Below are positions 8,159 through 16,230 of a stretch of 64,000 bases of DNA, one piece after another. The notes beneath the pieces were generated by a model. The model saw only the letters and a list, made by a program, of their open reading frames with translations, made no database searches and had not been told where the DNA came from. A program made the position numbers and the translations under genes. The stretch is from Microcoleus vaginatus WJT46-NPBG5 (GTDB lineage Bacteria; Cyanobacteriota; Cyanobacteriia; Cyanobacteriales; Oscillatoriaceae), in NCBI GenBank assembly GCA_019359355.1, contig JAHHHM010000005.1, positions 248,001-312,000 of the forward strand, read 5' to 3'. Each line of letters opens with the position of its first letter. The stretch's first letter is position 1.

Positions 8159-9211
8159 ATGATGAACACACAGACGGTAACGCAATTGCCCATGCCGCCT
8201 CACTTTGACAATGCAAAAGTGGGGCAAGTGTGGCGAGTTCCCTACCAAGAACGAGCATCACAGGCGAAAGAATGGGTGAAGTTACACGATATTCAACCGG
8301 CTGCCAAAGATAAAACCCGCATTTGTTTAATGGCAATTGACGTGCAGAACACATTCTGCATTCCAGAATTTGAATTGTTCGTTGCTGGCAAATCTGGAAC
8401 CGGGGCGATTGATGACAATGCGCGGCTGTGCGAGTTTATCTACCGTAATTTAGGCGTGATTACTGCCATCGCGCCAACGATGGACACGCACACAGCGATG
8501 CAGATTTTCCATCCCGTATTTTGGATTAATGATGCCGGGGAATACCCCCTCCCAGCAGCCACAATTTTAACGCTAGAAGATGTTGAAAAAGGTGTTTGGA
8601 AAGTTAACCCAGCCGTTGCAGATAGTATTGCCGGCGGCAACTACCAAACGCTGCAAAAACACGCTCTACATTATGTTCAACACCTCAGTGATGCCGGCAA
8701 GTATCCGTTGACAATTTGGCCCTACCATTCCATGCTGGGCGGTATCGGTCATGCGCTGGTTTCAGCCGTTGAGGAAGCGATATTTTTTCACAATCTCGCT
8801 CGATACAGTCAAACTCGTTTTGAAATTAAAGGCGACAATCCTTTAACTGAGAATTATTCAGTGTTGCAGGCGGAAGTTTTAGCGGGATCAGACGGACAAC
8901 CCATTGCTAAGAAGAATACCGGCTTAATTCAAAAACTGCTGGAATTTGATGCAGTTATTATTGCCGGCCAAGCGAAAAGTCACTGCGTCGCTTGGACAAT
9001 TTACGATTTGCTCAGTGAGATTGAAGCGAAAGATCCGAACCTGGCAAAAAAGGTGTATTTGCTAGAAGATTGCACCTCGCCAGTCGTTGTTCCTGGTGTG
9101 ATTGACTGCACGGATCAAGCGGATGAAGCCTTTCGCCGGTTTGCGAGTGCCGGTATGCATCTGGTTAAATCTAGCGATCCCATCGATACTTGGCCAGATA
9201 TTCAATTATAG
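8159..9211 (+). CDS. Isochorismatase-superfamily hydrolase, nicotinamidase-like
   Basis: A 350-residue cysteine hydrolase. The nucleophile-activating Asp is D61 (LMAIDVQNTF), a metal-site-like DTHTAMQIFH is at 109-118, and the catalytic Cys is C276 in GQAKSHCVAW, preceded by a VIIAG strand. The D/H...H pattern resembles the zinc site of nicotinamidases, which deamidate nicotinamide to nicotinate for NAD salvage. It is longer than PncA (about 200 residues) because of an insert between the metal site and the Cys loop. Divergence from an NrtR-like regulator supports a role in NAD metabolism, but the substrate is not proven. Two ATGs are in tandem at the start (8159 or 8162 region); the 5' one is used. 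Confidence 0.82.
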   Translation: MMNTQTVTQLPMPPHFDNAKVGQVWRVPYQERASQAKEWVKLHDIQPAAKDKTRICLMAIDVQNTFCIPEFELFVAGKSGTGAIDDNARLCEFIYRNLGVITAIAPTMDTHTAMQIFHPVFWINDAGEYPLPAATILTLEDVEKGVWKVNPAVADSIAGGNYQTLQKHALHYVQHLSDAGKYPLTIWPYHSMLGGIGHALVSAVEEAIFFHNLARYSQTRFEIKGDNPLTENYSVLQAEVLAGSDGQPIAKKNTGLIQKLLEFDAVIIAGQAKSHCVAWTIYDLLSEIEAKDPNLAKKVYLLEDCTSPVVVPGVIDCTDQADEAFRRFASAGMHLVKSSDPIDTWPDIQL

Positions 9212-9242
9212 TGATCGGCTCATTGCGGTTGGCTGCCGACAG

Positions 9243-9788
9243 TTATTCAACCATAGCCTTCCATTCCTGCTCCAAAATGCTGTATATCAGCGTGTCATGC
9301 CACCGTCCCCGGATACTCACATTCTCTCGCAGCCGGCCTTCTTGACTCATGCCAAGCGTCTGTGCCAATGACACCGCCCCTCTATTTTCAGCGATACAGT
9401 GTGCGTAAATCCGGTGCAAGCCAAATTCTGTAAAGCCAAAGCGCAATAGCACTTGACCCATCTCAACCGGATAATTTCGGCCCCAATGCTCAGGAGCCAA
9501 TTCACAGCCAATTTCTGCTTCTAGGGCATCGGGATGGCTCTTGCGGATGCCGCAGTTTCCAATCAGTGTATCCTGTCTGCGGAGCGTAACTGCCCACTGA
9601 TACCTCCATTGGGGCTTTTCCTGCTGCCACAGAAGGAAGCGATTGACGAAGGCACGAGCCTCTGCCTCCGTGCGCCCAACTTCTGGATAAAAGCGTTGAT
9701 ATGCCGGTGTGGATTGGTAGGCTAAAACAGCCGGCCAATCGGCTTCGGTAAATTCGCGCAGCTGCAGACGATCCGTTTGAAAAAGCAT
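9243..9788 (-). CDS. GNAT family N-acetyltransferase (RimJ/RimL type)
   Basis: A 181-residue acetyl-CoA-dependent acetyltransferase. Near its N terminus is TDRLQLREFTEADW, the usual RimJ/RimL opening, followed by a central DTLIGNCGIRK strand and EIGCELAPEHWGRNYPVEMG, which covers the acetyl-CoA-binding loop region. NRGAVSLAQTLGM is the conserved NxxSxxxxxKxGF-like segment near the end. The acceptor could be a ribosomal protein N terminus, a small amine or an antibiotic. The ATG at 9788 is used; a TTG at 9809 would add seven residues. Confidence 0.85.
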   Translation of the reverse strand: MLFQTDRLQLREFTEADWPAVLAYQSTPAYQRFYPEVGRTEAEARAFVNRFLLWQQEKPQWRYQWAVTLRRQDTLIGNCGIRKSHPDALEAEIGCELAPEHWGRNYPVEMGQVLLRFGFTEFGLHRIYAHCIAENRGAVSLAQTLGMSQEGRLRENVSIRGRWHDTLIYSILEQEWKAMVE

Positions 9789-9915
9789 GATTGAATTGCA
9801 AAACAACAACTAACTTCATCTGGAAGTTGTATATGGAGACAACTCTATACAGCCGGCTAATGACAAAGCTCACCGGCATGGCTACGCCACGCCAGAGTTG
9901 AGCGAATTGTTCGGT

Positions 9916-10197
9916 TTACAGCACACCTTCTTCCAACTGCTCTAAATAAATAAATTCTGGTGCCTTAACACCAGCCTGCTTTCTTATTTCAACCAATTTA
10001 GGAGACTCAAAGAATGCTTTAGCATTAGCAAGTGATATCCATTTAGAAAAGTGGACAATCTTATTGGAGTTGTTTTCGTATTTTAAAACATGATAACTCT
10101 GCTCTCCTGCATCTTTTCTAATAGATGCAGCATCATCAAATATTTTTTTCCATGCCTCGTAGTCTTTAACTTCATGAATTATTAATACGTATTCCAT
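9916..10197 (-). CDS. Small ferredoxin-fold (ABM/EthD-like) protein
   Basis: A 93-residue protein of the dimeric alpha/beta-barrel type. The features are MEYVLIIHEVKDYEAWKKIFD at the N terminus (first strand and helix), KIVHFSKWISLANAKAFFES in the middle and a final PEFIYLEQLEE strand. Such proteins act as small monooxygenases, haem or polyketide-type ligand binders, or are of unknown function. The start ATG follows AAGAAGGGAGCC. It stands alone and is followed on the minus strand by the GNAT gene. Confidence 0.7.
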   Translation of the reverse strand: MEYVLIIHEVKDYEAWKKIFDDAASIRKDAGEQSYHVLKYENNSNKIVHFSKWISLANAKAFFESPKLVEIRKQAGVKAPEFIYLEQLEEGVL

Positions 10198-10584
10198 TCC
10201 GGCTCCCTTCTTGAGCGAAAAACATAACTATTAATTATAATAACTTTTTATGTAAAATATTTTTTTTTCAAGGGAATTTTATAAAAATCTTCTGTATATT
10301 TTCGAGAGCAACCCAAGCTTGTTATCTATGATGAGCGCTACAGTTTCTTCACATACAGAGTGTTGATAGAACGGTTCATGGAACCTCGCTCAAAGATTAG
10401 GAAATTGTTGAGAGCGGTAGAGAGCTTTACTTTACACTGCCGGCTTTGATTTTGTCGGAAACGATTATTTCTCGCTTGACGATAATTACTCGCTAAAATC
10501 TACAGCAGGGTTCTACTCATCACGACTGCCGGCAAATTCAGCCATTTTTCTGGAAACTTTCCGGATCTCAAACCGCAATTAAGA
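10198..10584. other. Non-coding stretch preceding the tandem array
   Basis: No gene was found on either strand. It is A/T-rich near the start (10235-10290), presumably the promoter of the small minus-strand gene. No array-type unit is recognisable before about 10585. Confidence 0.6.
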
Positions 10585-11480
10585 ATACAGCTAATAGATG
10601 CACCCTGATTGATGGCTCTCTGGCAACTTCGCCAGGGGCTTTTTTTTTGTTTGATAATCTCCCGGATACACCCTGTTGCTAAAGGAATACCAATAATAGA
10701 TGCACCCTGATTAATGGCTCTCTGGCAACTTTGTCAGGGGCTTTTTTTTTGTTTGATAATCTCCCGGATACACCCTGTTAGTAAAGGAATACCAATAATA
10801 GATGCACCCTGATTGATGGCTCTCTGGCAATTTCGCCAGGGGCTTTTTTTTGTTTGATAATCTTCCTGATGCGCCTAGGTGGCAGGGGAATACCAATAGT
10901 AATAGATGCACCCTGACTAATGGCTCTCTGGCAACCTTGCCAGGGGCTTTTTTTTTGCTTGATAATCTTCCTGATGCGCCTAGGTGGCAGGGGAATACCA
11001 ATAATAGATGCACCCTGATTGATGGCTCTCTGGCAATTTCGCCAGGGGCTTTTTTTTTGCTTGATAATCTTCCTGATGCGCCTAGGTGACAGGGGAATAC
11101 CAATAATAGATGCACCCTGATTGATAGCTCTCTGGCAACCTTGCCAGGGGCTTTTTTTTTGCTTGATAATCTTCCGGATACACCTTGTTACTAAAGGAAT
11201 ACCAATAATAGATGCACCCTGATTAATATGGCTCTCTGGCAACTTTGCCAGGGGCTTTTTTTTTGTTTGATAATCTCCCGGATGCGCCCTGCTACTAAAG
11301 GAATACCAATAATAGATGCACCCTGATTGATGGCTCTCTGGCAACTTTGCCAGGAGCTTTTTTTTTGCTTGATAATCTTCCGGATGCGCCTTGACCCTAG
11401 GGGAATACAATCAAAAGATGCACCCTGATTGATGTTTTCTGTTCATCCCTTGGCCTAACCGTCAGGGGATTTTTTTTTGT
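10585..11480 (+). repeat. Nine-unit 102-104 bp tandem array, each unit ending in an intrinsic terminator (candidate small-RNA array)
   Basis: The word GATGCACCCTGA starts at 10597, 10699, 10801, 10905, 11007, 11109, 11211, 11315 and 11417, giving periods of 102, 102, 104, 102, 102, 102, 104 and 102 bp. About 25 bp downstream each unit has a hairpin (CTCTGGC, 6-nt loop, GCCAGGG) followed by 8-9 T's. Units 2, 3 and 5-8 have AATAAT, a 5/6 match to a -10 box, a few bases before GATGCACC. Unit 9 has diverged in sequence but keeps a different 8-bp stem (11447-11454 with 11461-11468) and its T-run. The linkers between units come in two types. All terminators point to the plus strand, while both flanking genes are on the minus strand. 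Translation in any frame gives only repetitive nonsense. Confidence 0.9.
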
Positions 11481-11525
11481 TACTTCTTATAATAGATGCT
11501 TTTACTCTGAATAGAAAACTCAAGC

Positions 11526-11972
11526 TTATTTTTCGCACTGCTCTTTGGTGACTTTGTGCCGGTGGGAAAACATATCCTTGAGTCGCAGATCCACCCACCA
11601 TCCGAGAACGAGTTCAGCAAGCATTCCTCCTGGTAACTCGAAGTCGATGGCATCCGTCAATCTGGTTTTTCCATTTTCCTCGATAAAATGATGCCGGTGA
11701 GTCCAACTTTCCATTGGCCCTTCAATTTGCCGGTCGGTGAAAAGCCGGTTTTTTTCGCATTCCGTATGACGAGCAACCCAGCGCACGGGAATTGGCCCTA
11801 ACCAAAGACGGAATTCAGAAATAGCACCCACATCTAAACCGCCTTCGCGACGGATAATTTGAACCGGCTGCCAGGGAGGAGTGAGAAGTTGGAGAATATC
11901 GGGTCTTTCATGAAAGCCCCAAACCACTTCTACCGGCGCATCAATCAGTGAGGAATGTTTGAAGTGTAGCAT
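11526..11972 (-). CDS. SRPBCC (START-like) family protein
   Basis: A 148-residue protein of the cyclase/dehydrase or ligand-binding helix-grip fold. It opens with FKHSSLIDAPVEVVWGFHER, the usual first strand and helix, has a central GPIPVRWVARHTE strand pair and WTHRHHFIEENGKTRLTDAI, and ends with a long amphipathic helix (LGWWVDLRLKDMFSHRHK). The family binds lipids, polyketides or other hydrophobic ligands; the ligand here is unknown. It is preceded on the minus strand by a small zinc-ribbon-like gene about 65 bp away. Confidence 0.78.
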   Translation of the reverse strand: MLHFKHSSLIDAPVEVVWGFHERPDILQLLTPPWQPVQIIRREGGLDVGAISEFRLWLGPIPVRWVARHTECEKNRLFTDRQIEGPMESWTHRHHFIEENGKTRLTDAIDFELPGGMLAELVLGWWVDLRLKDMFSHRHKVTKEQCEK

Positions 11973-12037
11973 CTCAAATCGGTGATGGGTAGTTGCTCAA
12001 AGAAAAGGAGTGATTAAATTTTGTTTATTTCTCTCAT

Positions 12038-12226
12038 TTAGCCTTCAAACTCAGTATCAATTTCAATATCTAAGGTTTCTTCATCCACCCGCACATACAG
12101 AATATTAGGTCGGCAGCAGACTTGACAATCTTCAACATACGATTGCTGGTTGCCGGCACTGAGATCAATAAACGTTAAATTGGGTTCTCCGCAATAGGCA
12201 CAGATATATTCCGCTGTGTTTTGCAT
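12038..12226 (-). CDS. CPXCG-motif cysteine-rich protein (zinc ribbon)
   Basis: A 62-residue acidic protein with two CxxC pairs, CAYC (residues 9-12) and CQVC (about 34-37), expected to bind one zinc ion. The distal part is acidic (VDEETLDIEIDTEFEG). The family is widespread in bacteria and its function is unknown; a nucleic-acid or protein-binding role is possible. ATG at 12226. Confidence 0.8.
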   Translation of the reverse strand: MQNTAEYICAYCGEPNLTFIDLSAGNQQSYVEDCQVCCRPNILYVRVDEETLDIEIDTEFEG

Positions 12227-12358
12227 TTTAATTAAGGCTGGAATTCTTTGTGAGATCGGTTAGATAGAGCCGGTGCGGTCATTATATCCGGTTGTTTTTG
12301 CCACCGGCACGCTACGTTGCCGGCGGCTCTACTGTATCATCTAAACCGTTGGAATTCC

Positions 12359-12838
12359 TTAAATTCCCGAACTCAAAACAGCCTCTCTGCCAATAATCCG
12401 GCCATTTTCAGTAATAATTAACTCTTGCGAATCGATTGTATAGATGACCTCCCCGTTAACAGCCACATAAGTGTCATTCTCAGAACTTACCAGCGGCAAA
12501 ATAATGTTACTACTCTGTTCCGCACCTTTCTCCATGCCCACGTAAGTCAGACTGTCAGAATTCTGATCTTCGCAAATAAATACTCGGTAGTAGGTTGTCT
12601 CAAACCGGCGGACAATTCTGCCGTCAAGTCCACAAATTGCGCGGTCTTGAGCCACTAGCACAGGTTTGAGGCTTGGTGAGATTTCTGAGGCTGCAGGGTG
12701 AAAATTCGCACTTTCAGCTTGGCTGTCAAGCAAAACAACAGCCTTTGCCGAGGAAGTCAAGAACAAAAATGCGCCGGCTCCTAATAGAGCAATATTCAAG
12801 GTTTGTTTGAAATTCAACACAGCTTTAACAAATTGCAT
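12359..12838 (-). CDS. Exported hypothetical protein
   Basis: A 159-residue protein with an N-terminal signal sequence: basic start, hydrophobic core TLNIALLGAGAFLFLTSSA and a likely AKA cleavage near residue 33. The mature part contains two cysteines (AICGLDG and FICED), which could form a disulfide, and strand-rich segments (TYVAVNGEVIYTIDSQELII). I do not recognise a family. It is monocistronic by spacing, with a 160-bp upstream gap and GGAAGGAAT before the ATG. Confidence 0.6.
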   Translation of the reverse strand: MQFVKAVLNFKQTLNIALLGAGAFLFLTSSAKAVVLLDSQAESANFHPAASEISPSLKPVLVAQDRAICGLDGRIVRRFETTYYRVFICEDQNSDSLTYVGMEKGAEQSSNIILPLVSSENDTYVAVNGEVIYTIDSQELIITENGRIIGREAVLSSGI

Positions 12839-12997
12839 GAGATTCCTTCCAGCTAGAAGTCTTGGTGTGGAGTGCTACTGATGATTTAAATCCATCAGGC
12901 GTTTGATAGCAACCACTCTAACCTTGACATTTCTAGTTTTCCAGATTCCTCATGATTATTTTAAAGTTGCCCAAATTCTCAGGAATTTTACGCAACT

Positions 12998-14650
12998 TCA
13001 ACTTGCTTGCTCAACCTCCTTGAAATAAGCAGTGGCATCAGCTAAGTGTTTTTGCAGAGTCGCCACCGGCAGCGGCCCTTGCAAGTGACTCCAGGGTAAA
13101 ACCCGATTTAATTCCCAGTTAGTATGGACGTAAAAATCCATCTCAGGCAACTTGCCCCGCAACTCTTTAAATGCTCGCCGGTAACTGCCTAAAGAATCTC
13201 CATAGTGCCGCACCAATTCTAATAAATCAGAGAGCCGGCGATCCCCTCTTGATATTAGTCCTTGAATAACTGACCAATTGTAACTTTCAGGTCTAAAATC
13301 AAGGCCGTGTGACCGCAATTGCTTTTCTAACGACTTCAGCCGCTTTTCTGCTAAAGAATTGACTCCAAACCATTGAAACGGAGTGTGAGCTTTAGGCACA
13401 AACGTACTGCATCCAAGCGTTAAACGCAAACCCGGAGCGGCTTTTTTTAGAGAGCGCATCATTGCCACAGTCTCTTCTAAATCTTCTGGTTCCTCACCGG
13501 GAAGGCCAACCATGCCGTAAAGTTTTAATCCCGTCAATCCGCCGGCTTTGGCATTGACCGCCGCTTGAATAATCTCTTCATTATTCAGCTTCTTGTTAAC
13601 AATTTTGCGAAGCCGCTCAGACCCACTTTCAATGGCAATTGTCAGGGATTTTGTACCGCGATTTCCCAGGATTTTTGCTAAGCTTTCCGTGACTGTATTT
13701 GTCCGCACTGAGGCAATGCTGAGGCGCACCTCATCAAACTTTGGCTGACTCAAATAATCGAGCAAGCTGTCAAATTCTGGGTGTTGGGTCACAGATGCGC
13801 CCAGCAAACCCAGTCGGTTTGTTACTTCCAAACCGCGCTCAATTGCGGGAATTAAAGAAGCTTCCATACTGGCTGTTCTAAACGGCAAAGTTAGATAACT
13901 TGCCAAACAAAACCGGCACATTTCCGGACAGCTCCGAACCACTTCCACCATGTAAATATTTTCCCAAGCTGCCTTTTCCGTCACCACCGACGATGCAGAC
14001 AGAACATTACCCCGGTAGGTTTGCTTAGCTACTGTAGCGGGAATGTCAGGAAATGCCGGCTCAATTGACGCAATCGGGCCATCTGGACTGATATATTTCA
14101 CCTCATAGAGGCTCGGTACATAAACCCCTGGCACTTGCGCTAAATGCCGCAGTTGAGTTTGCCTGCCGGCATTGCGGACTTGTTTGTAAGCCTCAATAAA
14201 ATCTCCCAGTAAATTTTCCCCATCCCCCAGCAAGATCACATCGAAGAAGCCGGCAAAGGGTTCTGGGTTAGCCGTTAAAACCGGCCCCCCACCAAACACC
14301 AGGGGATGAGCATCTGTGCGATCGGCAGCACGAATGGGAATCTCTAGCGATTCCAGCAAGCTTAAAATATTGACATAGTCCAGTTCCCATGAAATCGAAA
14401 ATCCCAATAATTCTGGGGATGCCGGCAGCGGTTCATGGGTATCGGTAAACAGTCGGCTCACCCATACATCCGAGCGCATGGCCAGATTTGCCCATACAAT
14501 TTGATAGCCGAGGCTGGTGATGCCAACGCTGTACTCGTTCGGGAAGGCAAAAATTGTGGGGATCGCCCCAGTATCAGGGGTTGCAGGAGTAAATAAAAGC
14601 CGTTCAGCAGAAAATACAGAGGCAGTCACAGGCAGGTTTAGCGTCAGCAA
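12998..14650 (-). CDS. B12-binding-like radical SAM protein
   Basis: A 550-residue protein with an N-terminal cobalamin-binding-like Rossmann part (about 30-190: FSISWELDYVN, VFGGGPVLTANPEP, LLGDGEN) and a radical SAM core whose CPEMCRFC at 241-248 gives the CxxxCxxC iron-sulfur motif. Downstream are GLTGLKLYGMVGLPGEEPED, typical of TIM-barrel radical SAM proteins related to the TIGR03960/YgiQ-like groups. The chemistry is unknown; relatives modify RNA or proteins. The open frame starts with TTG at 14650; a GTG at 14629 is an equally good start, and neither has a clear ribosome binding site. A SemiSWEET gene lies 9 bp upstream, so the two probably form an operon. Confidence 0.82.
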   Translation of the reverse strand: MLTLNLPVTASVFSAERLLFTPATPDTGAIPTIFAFPNEYSVGITSLGYQIVWANLAMRSDVWVSRLFTDTHEPLPASPELLGFSISWELDYVNILSLLESLEIPIRAADRTDAHPLVFGGGPVLTANPEPFAGFFDVILLGDGENLLGDFIEAYKQVRNAGRQTQLRHLAQVPGVYVPSLYEVKYISPDGPIASIEPAFPDIPATVAKQTYRGNVLSASSVVTEKAAWENIYMVEVVRSCPEMCRFCLASYLTLPFRTASMEASLIPAIERGLEVTNRLGLLGASVTQHPEFDSLLDYLSQPKFDEVRLSIASVRTNTVTESLAKILGNRGTKSLTIAIESGSERLRKIVNKKLNNEEIIQAAVNAKAGGLTGLKLYGMVGLPGEEPEDLEETVAMMRSLKKAAPGLRLTLGCSTFVPKAHTPFQWFGVNSLAEKRLKSLEKQLRSHGLDFRPESYNWSVIQGLISRGDRRLSDLLELVRHYGDSLGSYRRAFKELRGKLPEMDFYVHTNWELNRVLPWSHLQGPLPVATLQKHLADATAYFKEVEQAS

Positions 14651-14659
14651 AAAAGGATC

Positions 14660-14914
14660 TTATTCATATTTAATTTTAAGCCATAAAATTATCAGGTTAA
14701 AAATTAAAGTCAGCAGGTTCGCAACAATCACCGGCCCGGACTGAATATAAATACCGTACACCAGCCACAAAAATACGCCAATACAAAAAGTGATGAGCAT
14801 TTCTAAAGAAACATCTTTCGCTGATTTCGATTGCCAAGTTTTAATTAGCTGAGGCAAAAAAGCCAGGGTTGTTAATGTTGCAGCGGCAAAGCCTAAAATG
14901 TCAATAAAATTCAT
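14660..14914 (-). CDS. SemiSWEET family (PQ-loop) transporter
   Basis: An 84-residue membrane protein with three hydrophobic helices and a PQ pair after the first one (LAFLPQLIKTWQSKSAKDVS), the signature of SemiSWEET, the half-size bacterial relative of SWEET sugar transporters, which works as a dimer. The LEMLITFCIGVFLWLVYG and VANLLTLIFNLIILWLKIK segments are helices two and three. The natural substrate in cyanobacteria is not established. It lies 9 bp upstream of the radical SAM gene. Confidence 0.88.
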   Translation of the reverse strand: MNFIDILGFAAATLTTLAFLPQLIKTWQSKSAKDVSLEMLITFCIGVFLWLVYGIYIQSGPVIVANLLTLIFNLIILWLKIKYE

Positions 14915-15843
14915 GAGTTATTTTTGATGGAATGAGTCTAAATTTTTATAAAAAATGAATAAAAATCATTGAATTTTATAAAATAAAAAATATTTTTTTT
15001 AATATAATCGTGTTAAGCAATTTGATGATTTTTAGCACAAAATGATTTTAACAGTAAAAAATCTTTATCCTCTTTGTGAAATTTATAGTTTCCCCCAGAT
15101 AAACAGTCAGAAAGCGCAAGTTGCGCTTAAAAACTGGCTCATCAGCCTCTGCCGATCCTTTCCTAAGTTGTTCACAGGCTATCATAACTTTATCTATTAA
15201 AAGAAGACTTGGAGGCAGAAATAAAAGAAGCGGCTCATGCAACGCCGATCTGCCGGCTTTCCCAGTGATGCTGATCATCTGGCGCAGATGATGCCCCGAA
15301 AGTTAATATCCATCTGGCGTTGCCGGCGCTGGGATAGCCACATCAACGAGGGAAGCTCTCAAGGGCAGCTAGCTGGGTTTTTGCGGCCTCTAGGGTAAGG
15401 TGCGGCAATTCAGGAGCAAATTAGCCATAACGGCTGATTTCCGGGATGTCATGGCCTGTTTACGGGTGTGTCACTTACAGATGGATCGGGATAAACAGTG
15501 ATCAAGTTTTTCCGGGTTATCCCGCAAAACAAAGACTGGGGTTGCTGGAATGGGGGTTGGCAGCTCAAAAATTCTATTCCAATCGTGCAAAGCAACAAAA
15601 CCCTATCCTCAAGACTGGGCGGCGTTTAGCCCGATCTGGAAAGCCAAGTGAGGGTTGCAGGTTCTTAGCCGGCGATCCTTTGACACAGCCTCGCTGTAGG
15701 CTATACCTAGGAAGCAGTGGGTTGCTATCATTCAGCACGGTAGCCGAAACCCGATTATCCTGAAGCAGGCAGTCTATTTAGCGGCAGCCTGGGACAGACT
15801 AGCCCCTTTCACTTTTGCAGACCTACTCACTCAGCCCAAATCT
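14915..15843. other. Long stretch without a recognisable gene (929 bp)
   Basis: The short open frames here (for example 15048-15278 minus and 15446-15763 plus) have no family features. The first 140 bp are very A/T-rich. Three perfect inverted repeats are visible: AAGCGCAA-G-TTGCGCTT (15112-15128), ATCATCTG-GCG-CAGATGAT (15274-15292) and CGGGATAA/TTATCCCG (15487-15494 with 15517-15524). The segment next to 15844 is presumably the leader of the STAS gene. Confidence 0.6.
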
Positions 15844-16170
15844 ATGAGTCCTGTTGTTAAAGTTGTGCAACCCTCTGGCCTTTTAGACGGTACGAAGGCT
15901 TCTCTCGTGCGGCAAGAAATTGACGAAATTGTCGCCAATGGCGCAGATGTTGTGTTAATCGATCTGCAAGATGTAACGTTTATTGATAGTTCGGGTTTGG
16001 GTGCTTTGGTATCAGCACTCAAAGCTGTGCGTGCCGCCGGCGGTAAGCTGTTTATCTGCTCGATCAACGCTCAGGTCAGAATGTTATTTGAGCTGACAAG
16101 CATGGATCGAGTGTTTCAGATATTTTCTAATCGAGATGAGTTCAATAAATCAGTGAGTTCTGCCAATTAA
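15844..16170 (+). CDS. STAS-domain anti-sigma factor antagonist
   Basis: A 108-residue single STAS domain, the RsbV/SpoIIAA type. The phosphorylatable serine is in FIDSSGLGALVSAL (S49 or S50). In the unphosphorylated state such proteins capture an RsbW-like kinase; phosphorylation releases it. A PP2C phosphatase gene lies convergently 60 bp downstream and an RsbW-like kinase is encoded at 17855, completing a partner-switching set. The downstream target (sigma factor or other) is not in the window. Confidence 0.9.
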   Translation: MSPVVKVVQPSGLLDGTKASLVRQEIDEIVANGADVVLIDLQDVTFIDSSGLGALVSALKAVRAAGGKLFICSINAQVRMLFELTSMDRVFQIFSNRDEFNKSVSSAN

Positions 16171-16230
16171 TAAGCGAGTTTTTGTGCGGCTCACTTAACG
16201 ACAAGAGCCTACTTGAATGGTGTGCGACAA

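Noticed and set aside
9502-9879. 125-codon minus-strand frame
   Set aside because: Overlaps the acetyltransferase gene in another frame on the same strand and has no family features.
10711-11410. Two overlapping minus-strand open frames and one plus-strand open frame through the tandem array
   Set aside because: They exist only because the 102-bp period is a multiple of three and the repeat lacks stops in some frames; the products are low-complexity repeats broken by the 104-bp steps.
10585-11480. CRISPR array
   Set aside because: Units are about 102 bp with identical interior sequence and terminators; there are no unique spacers and no cas genes.
15446-15763. 105-codon plus-strand frame in the 15-kb gap
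   Set aside because: Amino-acid composition is unlike a folded protein and there is no ribosome binding site.
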